This document shows, piece by piece, positions 1 through 17,934 of a stretch of DNA of 64,000 nt; the first letter of the stretch is position 1; every line of letters begins with the position of its first letter. The position numbers and the translations under genes are program-made. Under the pieces are notes generated by a model, which searched no databases, was not told where the DNA came from, and was given only the letters and a program-made list of their open reading frames with translations. Source of the stretch: Diplolepis rosae (lineage: Eukaryota > Arthropoda > Insecta > Hymenoptera > Diplolepididae); the NCBI GenBank assembly GCA_030998225.1, contig JAPYXD010000754.1:1488001-1552000 (forward strand), in the 5' to 3' direction.

Positions 1-825
1 CGTATTATTGAATTTTGTATGTCAAAATCTTTATCATTACAATACTAAATGCATTTCTCACGGCAACCTCAGTGTTTATTAAGCTTAATTCAGTAATGAA
101 GTTTTCATTAAAAGGATGAAGGGTGTTTTTGTGGAGGCCTTCATTATATTTTGAGCAACCACTTTTTGCTCAATACAATCAAACTGTTACGAAGTGATAT
201 TATAAATATAAAAAGAGGTATTATATCGTGTAAATTGAGCGAACTTGACGGGCATATATAAGTTTTTATATTTGATACTAGTTTATGATAGTAAAAAAAA
301 AAAGGAAAGAGAATACTAAGAAACTGTTCCCTGGACGTTAGCCGAATGATTATTCCCTTGACGTTAGTTTTTACAAGAGAGAAAGAGATAATTATTGTGA
401 AGAGGCGTATTTATTTTTCGACCATGACATAATTTGGGGGAGCAAAGTGATAATTAGTAGTGCACGTATGAATACGAATATATTACTACGAATCTTGCTG
501 AAAAAATAATAAAAGTAACGTCCTCTAAATATAAATTAAACGAAGCACCAAAATCTCTCTACAGTGTTCGTAAACATTATTATTTTTGAACTAAAAAGGC
601 GGAGACAAACTCGATTTTAAGACCGCAGGAAGAAAGACAGTTCGACAAAAACGATAAGAAATAAAAAATTTATGATACTGCTCTACATTCAGATTCTCTT
701 CTGTAGGTTTCACTAAAGTGCATTTCTTGTATGTTATACAGTATTATGATAGAAAATAAAGTAATAAACACATTGCAATTACAAAACTTGTGTGATTTCT
801 TTAAATCCTTACTCCCTATTCAATC

Positions 826-1265
826 TTGTCATTTTTAATGGCGTGTTACGTGAGAAAAGTAGAAAGTTCATGTAAACAATTTGGTCAAGTTTCTACATCT
901 TTGTGTCCAAAATTTGCGAAATGGTAGAAAAGATAAGAACAGACGTAGATATATTACTTTTGGTTATGATAATGAAAAAAAAGTTTCCGGTATATTTTGT
1001 TAAAATTGAACTTTTTTTCATTTTTGAATTCAAAAGTAGTCTATTTACGTACGATTTTATCCGAGGGGTAAACCACTCTAAAATCAGCGAGAGAACGTTC
1101 ATATATATATGAACGTTTTAGTATTTCTCTTCGCGGCGCGTTGCGTATTAGCTACACTTGTAATTTCTTTCCTTAACCGTTGATTTTTAATTTTTAAAAA
1201 TCATGATTTTAGAGTGGTTTACTCCTAGATTTTATCATCGCCATTTGCAAAATTTGTAAACAATT
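826..1265. repeat. Degenerate copy of the GGGCATG MITE family
   Basis: The segment shares its internal sequence with better copies at 12208-12555 and 58925-59280: a stretch reading AAAGTTCATGTAAACAATTTGG, cut here into words, a block mentioning tttgtgtccaaaa, and a central palindrome around the words acgtagat and tctatttacgt. The outer ends are eroded, so no target duplication can be read. It is interrupted by the 166-bp element at 1062-1227. Confidence 0.6.
1062..1227. mobile_element. 166-bp hAT-like MITE with 9-bp target duplication
   Basis: The element has inverted ends containing GGGTAAACCACTCTAAAATC on the left and the complement (GATTTTAGAGTGGTTTACTCC, slightly diverged) on the right. 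It is flanked on both sides by GATTTTATC (1053-1061 and 1228-1236), which is a direct duplication. Duplications of 8-9 bp with short inverted ends are typical of hAT elements. It carries no ORF of note and contains an inner palindrome around the word gaacgttcatatatatatga. Confidence 0.7.
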
Positions 1266-2339
1266 TTTTTTTACGTTGACTAATTTTTTTAGTATTACAC
1301 GTCCTTAAAAGAAAGAAAGTCAATTTACTCAAATTTTTTCTAGATAAAATTTCGAATGATTGATTTTTAACAATCTAAAAGTAAATAGTTTGTAATATAA
1401 TTTATTATTTGCAATTTTAAAAAAACTTATATCATCCTTGTACGTAAAATGGCATTTTTTTTTTACTAAGCGAACAAATAAGATTAATTCAAAAATATAT
1501 TACAGCTAATAAAGTTGTGGCCACCGCTAAAAAGAATGACTAATTTTTTATTCAAAGAACCAGTATGTCTATTAGAGAACATTAGAAATTTTATTGCTAA
1601 AATTCAGACACTAAATTGGGCAGAACAAAACATTTTCCCATAAAAAATTGCTAAATAAAGACAAATCTGGAAAATTAATTACTTATGACAGAATAAAAAT
1701 ATTGTTTAGATTGCACAACTCCACTGCAAATAAAATTTCTGGAAAAATATACTTTTTTTCTTGCTTTGAAATAGAAATCATTTACTTCAAAAATCATTAT
1801 ATTTTGTGTACATGTAATGTATAGAAACATCTCTATTTTCACAATACTGAAACATAAAAATTCATTAGCTGCTAAATAATTACTTTAAAACCTCAATTCT
1901 GAACTATTTCCAATAAATGAGTAATATCAATAATTAAATTATAATTTGATGCCCCCTTCCTCGACACCCAATATATTCTACGTCCCTGGAAAATGAATAT
2001 CTCAGCGTCTGCGCACTTTGTAAAGGTCAGGAATGTCTGACTACTAAGAAATCAAGTTTTAACGGCAATAAGTCTGATTTAGAATCCGTAACATTCTAAC
2101 TTTTATAACGTTAAGCAATAAATAACAAATTTTTTTTATATTGTTATTTTTACTTCAAAGAATCAATACGAAAGGAATAAAGATTGAGTTACAGCTACCT
2201 CAGTATCCATTTGACGCAAGTAGTAGTACCTTGTAGTACCTCGCCAGAATATCGACCGGATTCCATTTACAGATCTGCAATACAGATGCGCAGAACAGAT
2301 TTTTAAGAGGTTAGCGCACAGCTGAGCATTCCCCTCCCA

Positions 2340-2629
2340 CAGCTAAACTGAGTCACTTCCTGTTCCTTGACGAGTCGTTCTTTCTGTCCCTATAAGCGGC
2401 ACGGGTAAGATCTCGTCCATTAAATTTGGAGTTTTTTAATAAAATAATTAAGTAAAAGAACTAAATAGTTTTCAATTGTTGTTCTAAATCAACTTCGTTT
2501 GTTATTGTTCATTTCAACAATCAATTTTTCATTATTTTCTGATCTGTTCCAGAAATCTTGCCGCTCGTTAACATAGTTCAACCTAATTTTTTTCGTGGAC
2601 CTAGAAAGCAAAGAACCGAAACATCAATC

Positions 2630-2631
<2 letters not shown>
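2340..2631 (+). promoter_or_regulatory. Predicted 5' untranslated exons of the helicase gene
   Basis: A donor (acgg|gtaaga) at 2405 and an acceptor (ctgttccag) ending at 2552 suggest a leader exon ending at 2404 and a second one from 2553 to 2631. The second ends with AT, the first two bases of the start codon, followed by the donor GTGAGT. The transcription start is not visible, so the left edge is a guess. Confidence 0.4.
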
Positions 2632-7983
<5,352 letters not shown>

Positions 7984-9607
7984 GTTGTAAGCCTTTTTAC
8001 TGGTTTTAAAATGGAGCATAAGGCGACCATCTAAGGATTTACTTTACTTTATCTCGTCGGTATAGTAATCGATAAATAAACATCTCCAATATGGTCGTCC
8101 TTCAGTTTACCAGTTAACTATTTGGCTGAACTTTAAACCTATTTTATTTATACATCTTAGTTTATGTTACTACTAGAACGGAATGAGTTCTCAAAGCAAC
8201 ATCTAAACTTTTAATGTATGTGGAAAGGAAGTGATTTGAAACTTTTTTTTATATATATATACTTAATCTGTACAATGTTCATTGAAAGTTCGCAACTTTT
8301 TCTAATATTCGCTATAATGATGATTCATGACAATCTCGAGTTTTAAATGTCAGCGTTAGATTTATTTTCATGGCACAATGAAACTTGCATCGAATTTATT
8401 GCAAGTAGAATGGTAGTATGGACTTCTGCTCCACGGTGATGTCTGTACTTAGCCTAGTATTTGCTTTACGTTCAATGTAAAACTTTGCTTTGAAAAAGTA
8501 TCTTCCGAAGTGAAAATGATAAAAAATATCTTATCCTGAGAAGTACAAATTTGGCTGGAAGAAAGTAAATGTACCAACAGTTTCATTTTGAACTCTAAGT
8601 ATTAAAAAAAATTGAGTATGCAGTTATTTTGCAGAACTTTCAATGAATATTTTTCCCGAGAGCGACAGCGGTTACAGATTAATATTAGAATTCTGTTTTG
8701 AAAACATTAAGTGTTTTTGAATGTGATTAACTTTTTTACTTGTATTTTTCGTTTAGTCTTACTCTTAGAACTGAGTTCTAAGCCAGATCTTAATTAATGT
8801 TCCAATTAACAATTTGGGGGAAATTCTCGGATGAATTTATAACAATTTGAAGTAGTCATTCATACTATCCTTTCACTGACAAGTTTTAGATTGTTACAAG
8901 TCTTGGAGTCAAATTTAAGAGAAGCATTCCAAAAATGATAAATTTTCTTAAACTATTATTGACGTACATTGTTCAATCAGTGACAGATTAAATTATGGCT
9001 TAGAACGGAAACTACAGTATTCATTCCAATATCCAAGGGTGTTAGTTTATAAAAACACTCATTGAGTCTTTTTTTTTTCATTTTTTTTTTTTTTTTTTGT
9101 TTTTACCAAAAAAAAAGAAACTTATTAAACCTAGTGTCCTGTCATAACACGAAGTTTAACTTTTTCAACATACATATGTATGTCAATATTCGGATACAGA
9201 GTACTGTACTGCAACAAAATCTTTGCAATAAACTAGTATTGCACGTCAATGTCATGTTTTAAGTATGAAATAAATGATATCAAATACATTTTTGATTTAT
9301 TAATATTTTCCTGTCTGAAATTTTTTTTTTGTAATTTAAAAATTATATTTTTAAATTTTCTTATTCTAAAACTATTCCATTTTTATCAAATTAAAACTAA
9401 TTCTACGATAATTCAACAATGTTTTTAATATGGTATTTTTAATTTGGATTTCTAAATCAACAGTTAATAAAGTAGGCTTTTGAATTATAATTTTTACGAA
9501 TTTGTATTTGAATGTAAGAATTCAAATGGAATCCAAAACTAAAGATTTGAAATTTTATGAAAAACTAATTGCGTATACTTTAAAACTATTTAATTTACTG
9601 ATAATAA
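7984..9607. other. Helicase 3' UTR and tail-to-tail intergenic DNA
   Basis: The helicase and the astacin gene converge here. A polyadenylation hexamer AATAAA sits at 8075-8080, about 92 bases after the helicase stop, and another at about 9227. Apart from poly-T runs near 9070-9100 I see nothing structured. Confidence 0.5.
8075..8080 (+). promoter_or_regulatory. Polyadenylation signal AATAAA, helicase gene
   Basis: First canonical hexamer downstream of the helicase stop codon at 7981-7983, in an AT-rich stretch. A later hexamer near 9227 would give a longer 3' UTR. Confidence 0.45.
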
Positions 9608-11207
9608 TTATATGCCTAAGGTTTGACAAATCGAATTATATCTTCGTGCTAAAGCGGGTTTTGATAAACAGCCATATAATTCATTTACTTTAAGGCAATC
9701 GGTTTTAGTCAAGGCTTTACGTTGACCCATTAATTTTGCACCAGGTAACAGTGGTTCAAGTGTTGGTTTATTATTCATACTAAAATAATGCCTTCCATAG
9801 TGCATGATGCTTTGATAATCGTATTCATAATTGTAGGTCGTATTCTCTAAGCTATGCTTTCTGAAGTTTACTTCGAAATCTAGTATACATATTACGAAGG
9901 GATGATACTTGTGACTATAGTAGAATTTGAGATTATAATTTCTTTAAGAGTAGAAAACAAACTTACCTGGGATAATATTTTCATAGTGAACTTTTACAAA
10001 ATTATCTCTGTCAGATCTGCTTTGTTCGTGAAAAATTCCTAAAGCATGCATTAGTTCATGAATGGCTTTTCCTTCAGTTCCTAAACAATTGGGACCATTT
10101 TTATCAGGTGGTTGTAGAGATAAAATTTGTGCACCTCCAAATTTGCCAACAAATGACCAGCATCTATAAATGGAATATTTGCAGGGATTATAATCAGCTC
10201 TTACTGATTAATCAACAAAGATATTTGTTTTTTTTTCTTATTAAACATCAAGAAAGTTTAACATCTATCGATAGAATTTTAGTTTTTTTTAAATATAAAA
10301 GTATAAAAATATTCAATATATTCATTGCTATGAGAAAAAAAAATCTGTTTCTCGAAAATCAAACTACTGTGATCCTTGTATTGCTTTCATTTTTAAGTCT
10401 CCAGAAAGTGCAAAATTGGTTTAAAATTGGAAAAAAATAAATGTAATAATATTTTAACACATACCCTTGTGGATATTTAATTGGCCAAATTACTACGAAG
10501 TCTTTGGCTTTTCCATTCCATGGAACAAATTTGACACACGTCATATAATTCAAATACGTTAAAGCTTTGTATATAGTGACGAAATCAGCAAGTTCTAAAA
10601 ATTAATAATTTTTCGTTTATATTGATGGTTGTTTTTACGAAGACAGTCGTAATTTTATAATATAAGTAAGTATTAGATAATTTTGTTTTAAATACGTACT
10701 ATAAAGAGGACTTATTACATAAGGAACTGTTTTGTTTTCCCAGATTTTATCAGGAAAAACATCCCATCGTAATCCTATACGCCAGTAATTATAATACTGC
10801 AAAATAATTACTTATATATTTACAATTGAATACTTACTTCATTTTGTGAAACTTATAAGTGTAAAAATTATATTTGGAAAACACTTACTTCATTAGTCAT
10901 AGCTATATCACCTTCAAAAAGTCCTGGACGCACTTCAGGATCCTGATTAGATTTTTGAAGAGCGATCATATCTTCAGAAGAGGCTTTTACTGTGATTATT
11001 CAGAATTTAAATTTTTTAAATCAAATGGGTATAGATTTTCTGACAAAATCTGATATTTTTAGAACAAATGCACAATCCCTTTAGAAATATTCTACCTATA
11101 TCTGGAACAACAGGATGGACTTCGTCTAACACTTCGAATTGAAAGTAATCCTGTGGAAGACCTATCACAGGATAGCAAAAAGTTAATGCACATAAAGAAA
11201 TTAACAT
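9608..11207 (-). CDS. Secreted astacin-family zinc metalloprotease
   Basis: Six exons on the minus strand: 11096-11207, 10889-10989, 10700-10796, 10465-10594, 9967-10163, 9608-9879; 302 residues and all junctions in phase. The first residues (MLISLCALTFC...) form a signal peptide. The propeptide carries the FEGD form of the astacin aspartate switch (FxGD) that blocks the zinc before activation. The catalytic domain has HELMHALGIFHEQSRSDRD with zinc ligands H182, H186 and H192 and catalytic E183. The Met-turn is SIMHYG with Y240. The conserved CWSFVGKFGG block precedes the zinc site. Nothing follows the catalytic domain beyond a short tail, so it is a minimal astacin of usual size without CUB or EGF domains. 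It should act outside the cell on protein substrates. Digestive, developmental or venom roles occur in insects and the sequence does not decide. It lies tail-to-tail with the helicase and head-to-head with the carrier gene. Confidence 0.93.
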
Positions 11208-12161
11208 GACTTTCGATATAATTGTGGACCTTTTAAGTATTTATATTCTTTTTATAATTAATAATTGTATTATTTTAAAATTTAAGATCTGAAGTACTTG
11301 AGTTGTTTCTATCTACTACTGCTCTAAAACTGTTAGCTCTTAATTTATACATATCGAGTCTCGTGAAAGGGAAGTACAGTATGAAAATATGTCAAGCAAT
11401 AAGAAACAAACCTAAACATTAAATTATCTATACTTTAACAACATCTAGCGTTAGCAAGTATAATGTTTTATTTTATTGATTTGCATATATCCTTTTCTAA
11501 ATTTGTAGGAAAATATATAAAAAAACCAAATGTTTTTATATTCTCATAATATGAGAAGGTACTGGTTTTTTTTTCAATTAATTTCACTGACAGCAGCAAA
11601 ATAGAAATAAGGAAATCAAGAGTAATTATTGTAAGTATATTTAAAATGTATAACTACTATCATATTTAAAACGTACATTATATACGTTAAAAATCTATGG
11701 ACGTAAATACGTAATTTTACGTAGTTTAATATTTGACGGCTATGTACATTGCGTATAATTACGTACACAACTCTGGTTCCATCCCATGTTCCAGTAAATG
11801 CGCTGAAATGCGCTTTGCAAACATTAGTAACTACAGCTGATCTTAGACTTGTTTACATTTTCTTAATATTATATTTTGGAGCTTTAATTATGTGATTTTC
11901 GATACTTAAATAAAAAGCCTTTTATACTTCAGCAAATTGTATGTGTGACAAATGTTAACTGTAGCTGGTCAAGTAACAAACACAGGTTAGAATGTGTTGC
12001 AATACTTAATATCTTCTATTTTACAATGAGAAATACATTACAAAGTTGATTAAAAGTCAATTTGCGTGAATAGTTCTTATATTCATATTCATATGTTTAT
12101 TACTTATTCTTTGTTATCCTTGTTTGTTTTTATTGAATAGTGAAAATTGGTTTTACTTCCG
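11208..12161. other. Intergenic DNA between divergent astacin and carrier genes
   Basis: Both neighbouring genes are transcribed away from this stretch, so it should contain the astacin promoter and perhaps the upstream leader of the carrier gene. I see no repeat copy or ORF of note and no clear TATA box that I would assign. Confidence 0.4.
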
Positions 12162-12972
12162 CACTGTTAGAAATTCCTGCCGGCATTTTCTGAAACACGT
12201 AACTTAAAAGGGCATGTCATACTCAAGAAAAGTAAGCAGTTTCTGTGAACAACTTGGTCCAGTTTCTAAATGTTTATGTCCAAAATAAAATAACATTTTG
12301 TTTTTAAAATTTGGAAATTGATAGAAAAAATAAAAACGGACGTAGACTACTTTTGGTTTTAAGAATGAACAATATTTCTTCGATAGATTTTACTAAAATT
12401 GAGATTTTTTTCATTCTTTAAACCAAGAGTAATCTATCTACGTCCATTTTTACTTTCTTTGCCATTTTCCAAATTTTGAAAATAAAATTTTATTTATTTT
12501 GAACGTAAACATGTAGAAACTTAAAATTAATAAATTTCCTAAGTAACACATACCCTTAAGCTTAATATAGTTAACATTATATCAAATTAAAATAAATTTA
12601 AGAAAATATAGTTATATTTTAGTAAGTTGAACGGAAAATTTTTCAATTTTCAGTTATAAATTACTGAACATTCCAATACTTGTATTTGAAAATTCTGAAA
12701 CTTGAATGGATAAAATGTTTCGTTCCAGCAAAGACATTTTAGTTCCAAGTAACTGAGTTACCTGTTAATCCTGTTAATACCTGAGTTAATACAGTTAAAT
12801 GTAACTGAAAATTCTATCACAGTCTCGTAACTTGAAGAAAAATTTCTGAAATTCCAGTCAATCTTTAGCAAATTTAAGTCACATTTTCTTGAAATTATTT
12901 TAAATCTCATATAATTTTTCGTTACATTTGTGACTTAAAAATTTCGTGAATTTCAGAAAATTTCTAACAGTG
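12162..12972. mobile_element. CACTGTTAGAAATT MITE (family B) with nested insertion
   Basis: The element starts with CACTGTTAGAAATT and ends with AATTTCTAACAGTG, a perfect 14-bp inverted terminal repeat. The body repeats the words cagtta and actgaaa in both orientations. Fragments of the same family lie at 27103, 34430-34700, 40600-41830 and 60744-61200. It is split by the GGGCATG element at 12208-12555. It ends 69 bp before the carrier start codon, so it may supply leader or promoter sequence of that gene. Confidence 0.7.
12208..12555. mobile_element. TTAA-flanked MITE, GGGCATG family, nested in family B
   Basis: TTAA occurs on both sides (12204-12207 and 12556-12559), with GGGCATGTCAT near the left end and a matching inverted end (acacataccc) on the right. 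A central palindrome contains ggacgtagactacttttggt-type words and their complement. TTAA duplication suggests piggyBac-type mobilisation. The left end carries two extra A bases relative to the cleaner copy at 58925-59280. Confidence 0.65.
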
Positions 12973-13041
12973 CATTTGAACAATAATTTATCTTTCCAGG
13001 ACAAAGCTTTTAATGTTAAAGCTACTAAGGTGGATTAAAAT

Positions 13042-14198
13042 ATGGAAAATTCTTTGAAGACTGCTGATCCACTATCTGCAGCAAGTGCTGGGGCTGTGAG
13101 TGGATTTATAACAAGGCTTTTATTTCAACCTTTAGATGTAGTCAAGACAAGATTTCAGGTGGAAAAAAGTAAAACTATTTTTGTGATATTTCGTCTTATA
13201 TTTGTCTTCATTTAATTCTTGTTTTTTAGTTACAAGTAGAACCTATAAAAAAAAATTCTAGGAGTAAGTATCGTTCAATGGTGCAAGCATTTTTATTAAT
13301 TGCGAAAGAAGAAGGCATACCTGCATTATGGAAAGGTCACATACCAGCTCAAATACTATCAATTGTTTATGGTATGAGCCAGGTATTTATTATTATTATT
13401 TTTTTTTTCAATTCTATGGTGCTAACTGATTTTTACAATTAATATTCTATTGCAGTTTTATTCATATAATTTCATTGTAAAACGTGCTAGTGAATTTCCA
13501 AATGTCAGTGAATGGAAGAATACATTACATTTTACGGGGGGTGCAATTGCTGGTGCCGTTAGTACTACACTATCTTTTCCATTTGACACATTGAGAACAA
13601 GATTGATTGCCCAGTCTACAAAACACAAAGTTTATGACGGATTTTTTCACTCTTGTTTGTAAATATCAAAATACTTTCATTAATAGTATTTCCATCCACA
13701 AGAACTATTTTTGTGATATATTTCTTCACCCTTAGAAGGATGATGCAAGATGAATCTCCTAGAGTGTTCTTTCGCGGTTTATTACCAGCAGTTCTACAGA
13801 TTGCTCCTCATACTGCTCTGCAATTTTATTTCTTTGGAATATTCAAGGATATGTACGTGAAAATTGCGGATGACTCAACCACCAGCGTAACAGGTGCAAT
13901 GATCGCTGGTAGCTTTGCAGGACTGACTGCCAAAACATTAGTATATCCATTAGACTTGGTGAGGAAACGATTACAGATTCAAGGATTTGAACATGGTAGA
14001 AAAGGATTTGGTATATTTTTTTATTGCACTGGAATGCTAGACTGTCTTTTGCTAACAGTTCAACGAGAAGGCGTGAATGGACTTTTTAAAGGTTTAGTAC
14101 CAAGTCAAGTTAAAGCTACAGCAACCACAGCCTTACATTTTACTATCTACGAACAGACTTTAATTTTATTCCAATTTTTAAAACAAAAAGATCAGTAA
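13042..14198 (+). CDS. Tpc1: Mitochondrial thiamine pyrophosphate carrier (SLC25A19-like)
   Basis: Four exons: 13042-13158, 13230-13382, 13456-13658, 13736-14198; 311 residues, the usual size of a mitochondrial carrier. Three repeats each carry the signature PxD/ExxK/RxK/R: PLDVVKTRF (from residue 30), PFDTLRTRL (from 132) and PLDLVRKRLQ (from 229). The third repeat is followed by IQGFEHGRKGFG and a TGMLDC block, the arrangement I know from the thiamine pyrophosphate carrier. That identifies the subfamily rather than a generic SLC25 protein. The protein sits in the inner mitochondrial membrane and imports thiamine pyrophosphate for pyruvate and 2-oxoglutarate dehydrogenases. The frame from 13653 contains an apparent in-frame start inside the third intron, but the spliced model with the acceptor ending at 13735 is clearly better. 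A family B MITE ends 69 bp upstream of the start. Confidence 0.9.
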
Positions 14199-14286
14199 AG
14201 AAATCGCTATATATATCATTCTATTCAATGTCTATAATTGTCATTTTAGTCTCGCCTATGCTTTTCTTCTCAGTAATACTACAATC

Positions 14287-14292
14287 AATAAA
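14287..14292 (+). promoter_or_regulatory. Polyadenylation signal AATAAA, carrier gene
   Basis: Canonical hexamer 89 bases past the carrier stop codon. It is the first one downstream and sits in plain AT-rich sequence. Confidence 0.5.
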
Positions 14293-14757
14293 AGCCTATA
14301 ACTTATTGTTTATCTATATAATTAGAATAAAACATAATTCCTTAAGATTTCTTACTGAAATAAACATTTATTTTGTCAAGAATGCAGTCATTTTTTTCAA
14401 AAAATATTTAGTTTGTTTATTTGTACAAAGTCGTGTGGCTTCAAAATAACAGAAAAAAAATTCAAAAACAGATTAGATACGTCTTCTAAGCAGGAAAAAA
14501 TGGTTTTGTTTATTATTCACATTTTAATTTATGACTAAGAATGCCCAAGTTTCGCCATTTTTTATTTCATGCATTAAAAATAAATTGAAAACTGATTAGT
14601 ATTAATATTTGTGCATTACTTTTTTGACTCTTACATACATACTAAATATTTATATGTAACAGTTGCTGATATATTTCTTTTTTGCTGTGTCCACAACGAC
14701 AGTTAATATTAAATTATTGCTATAACATTTTTTAATATATCCTAAGCTATCCTATAC

Positions 14758-16551
14758 CTATCCGTAGCTTATGGTATAACCCATAGAAAGCATAAGGGTT
14801 TCTTTGATAGCTGGGTGTAATTGTTTTTCAATGTATTGAGTTAGTGCTTGACTAGCTCCTCGCAGAAATACATCCTCCATTTCTCTAGCCACATTCTCTC
14901 TAGATTGCCAATCTATACCAAGCTCTTTAAAATCATCAGATAGTTTTTCATCCAAAAGAATTTCCCTCGTTTCTCGAGGTGTTTCCTTTTGTGAAACGTT
15001 GGATTTCTCCATCTTAAAATTATCTTTGGTGCTGACATGTTCTGATGGATTTGATTCCCATCTAGGTACTCGAGTCAAATTTTTTGTTGTTGAATTAAAA
15101 GGTTCTATTCTTAGTTTACCAACCCATTTAGCTAAGGCCATAGCAAAATCCTTAGGGGTGATCACTTCTGCTGATGTTTCAATTCTAGAATCTACATGTT
15201 GATGAAGTTTTGTGCGATTCAACAACGAAGTATTTTGGAGTGTATTTGTATTTTGGAGTCTTCTTGTTTGCAATAATTTTTCACTCTGATTGTTAATACT
15301 GGTGTTATTAATTTTACAGTCGGGTAATTCTATGTTACGAGAAAGAATGTTGTCCAATGATCTCCTTTTATGATTTTTTGACCTCGTGATCCAATTACTC
15401 TTCCGCCATATTCCTAACCGAGCATCAGGTGCATATAGTGCTCGAGATTGACGACTTTCATTAACTGTAGCAACATCTTCTTCGTTTGCGATGCCTACCA
15501 ACTCTCGTGGTTCTGCTGTCTCTTGTATGTGAGGAGATACTGGAATCACCTTGATCTAAAAAGATAATTTGGATTTTATGCAGGCTTCAGAATTATTTAT
15601 AATATTCATTATTTTTCAAGAAAATTCTCAATAAAAGTTAATTGTATTTAATTAAATGCAAGTTTATTTTTTAACTTTTTAAACTATTTTAGTCCAAATA
15701 TTCAAATTTATATAAAGAGAATAATGACAACCGTTTGTAAAAATTATTAATTTTAATTCAAAAAGAAGCAATATATTGAAAATCTGAATTGGTAATTTTC
15801 TCTGATGAGAGTCTACGTACACCAAAACTTCAGATTTTTAATATTATATATTGGGAAAAATAATCAACCTCGTCATCCGGTTTCTGATACGGTGGCCATT
15901 TATCTTGTCTTTTAATTTGCTTATCGAGTCTAGTGGGACGACATCCATACGCGTAAATTGAAGCAAATCTCGGCTCCATAAAACTAGATTCAGTTCGAAT
16001 ACGCATTGTTCCTCGACCTCGAGCTATGGGGCTGGTGTGAAATTCAATACCAGCACGGCGTAGTCTCAGAGTCATTCTGCAGGATTCTGCCGGAAAATTA
16101 GCTGGATAGTCACGTGGAATCAAGGAAACCAGGCCGGAAACTGACAAGTCGTTAAAGACTACTCGAGTTTGAATAGAATTATCATTTGGCTGATATGTAC
16201 ACTTTTCGACATGGGCCCATGGCCCACCACGTGTATTTAGATCCTGTGGAAGCTGAAAAAAAAATTGCTGAGAAATTTCTCAAAATAAAATGAACTGTAA
16301 ATAAAAACTTATTATACCTTTACAGCAACACGAGTAACTGTCATCTCCAAAGGTGCCGTTTGAAGCTGTTGGTGATAAGCGATGCTATTGTCATCATCTT
16401 CAAGCCTATTTCTTCTGATCGACTCTCTATGAAGAGCATCTAAAGCACGCTCCAATCTTCCTCCACATCCATCGGAACTTCCGCTAAGTGAACTCGCCGA
16501 AATTATCGGCGACATCGTCAGCAAGAACATCACTGTCAATCGGCGAAACAT
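14758..16551 (-). CDS. Unrecognised secreted protein of 471 residues
   Basis: Three minus-strand exons: 16318-16551, 15869-16252, 14758-15555, all joined in phase 0. The N-terminus (MFRRLTVMFLLTMSPIISASS) is a good signal peptide. Residues about 79-206 form a compact cysteine-containing region, with words such as VVFNDLSVSGLVSL and SCRMTLRLRR, that looks like a folded beta-rich domain. Residues 207-471 are hydrophilic and rich in N, S, T, R and E, probably disordered, ending in a short amphipathic stretch near TQYIEKQLHPAIKETL. I cannot assign a family. The fold is reminiscent of insect-specific secreted proteins but I do not claim one. The second donor (GAG|GTTGAT) is weaker than usual. Without splicing the exon would run 18 more residues to a stop at 15830. 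It converges with the carrier gene. Confidence 0.8.
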
Positions 16552-17934
16552 TTCCTATAGGACGAAATTAAACATAGGTGTCTTTTACTCCAACTGATAA
16601 TATGTAAACTCCCATATAGGAACCCATGTGAGAACCTATGTTCCTATATATGAGAACCTATATAAGACCTGATCTTAACGCCTATGAGAATTTGAGACAT
16701 AAATTTGTATAAGAAAGAAGATATGAAAACGAGAGTTTCAATGTAGATTTCTACTTGTCTCTATGCAGGATCTTATGTGGGATTCAGTCTCAAATTACTT
16801 CTAAAGAAGAGATAAGGAACTAAGTTAATGAAAAATGCAGCCCAGCTCCAGGTGCGGAAAGAATCTACTGAACTTGAGATTCTTAGTGTTTACTCATCTA
16901 CCTTTGTATTTAGAATCCCACATCGGAAAATGGGATCTATTCACAGATCCCAGTTTCAGCAAGACACTTATGTCCTTTCATATAGAAAGAGGGAAAAATT
17001 GCCAATTTCGAGTTTCTATAGGAATAATAATGCGTTGACATTTTTTTTGCATCCATGTAAAGTTATCCTACGAACCTGACATGTCCGCGTCATTAAAATA
17101 TCTCCGCAGGCATATCCTGTAGAAACTCGGTAAATTCTAGCTCTCTGAAACAGAGCATGAACCTGTCTTCCTTCCTTCAGCGACAAACTAGTGAAACTAG
17201 GAAGCACAATTTGGATAGCAGGCAATATACAATTTCAGATGAGCACTGGTTGGACATCTTACACACTTTTCATATCATAAGTGTTCTCTAGATCGTTTGA
17301 TATAAGCCTTAAAACGAAAGCAATACAAGATCAACTGATTTGAAAATTTTGCTCTCTTTCTATAGACCTCAATTTTCCATAAATCTAAATATCTGTAATT
17401 TTATTAACTAGAGCAGATTAGCATCTCAAGAAACTCTTTAAACTAGTAGTTTTTTAAGTAAAACTATTCAATTAATTATTTCTAACTATTTTATCAGTTT
17501 ATTTTGACTGATTTCTCAGTGGACTTGACTCATTAAACTGATTTAATTGTTACAAATGAGTTACTAAATGAAATAAATAAAACAGAATTTCACAATATCT
17601 ACATGGGAAAAATAATTCAATTAAAAATTCATAAACTGTTCTTCACTTTTGGACAAAATTTTCATAATTTTGAAGCTTCAGAAAACTTTTGTAAAAAAAA
17701 AGTTAACTGTTCAGATATTTTAATAGATCAGGAAAAATTTAGCAAATGTTCATCAATACTTTAGAATTCCTGAGCAGTTTATAATCTATTGTATGAGAGA
17801 TAAATAATATTTTAATGAATAATGTCTTATTTTATATACTGCAAAATAAATTTTGGGCACTTTTACATTATTTTTCAGTAATTTTGTACAATTAGTTTTC
17901 GTAAATAAAACTTCATAAATTTGTTACATGTGCA

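Larger units (their letters stand above)
1..2339. other. Upstream non-coding DNA
   Basis: No coding region could be supported here on either strand; open frames are short and lack splice context. The only structured content I see is the degenerate repeat copy at about 826-1265 with a smaller element inside it. The stretch from about 2190 to 2400 is less AT-rich than its surroundings and is the likely promoter area of the helicase gene that follows. Confidence 0.6.

Noticed and set aside
893..1112. Overlapping 69-codon frames on both strands
   Set aside because: They lie in palindromic MITE sequence and across the border of the hAT-like insertion.
10108..10440. 110-codon plus-strand frame
   Set aside because: It is antisense to an astacin exon and intron.
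13653..13735. Start of a separate carrier gene at 13653
   Set aside because: The frame reads through intron sequence; the spliced model gives a complete three-repeat carrier.
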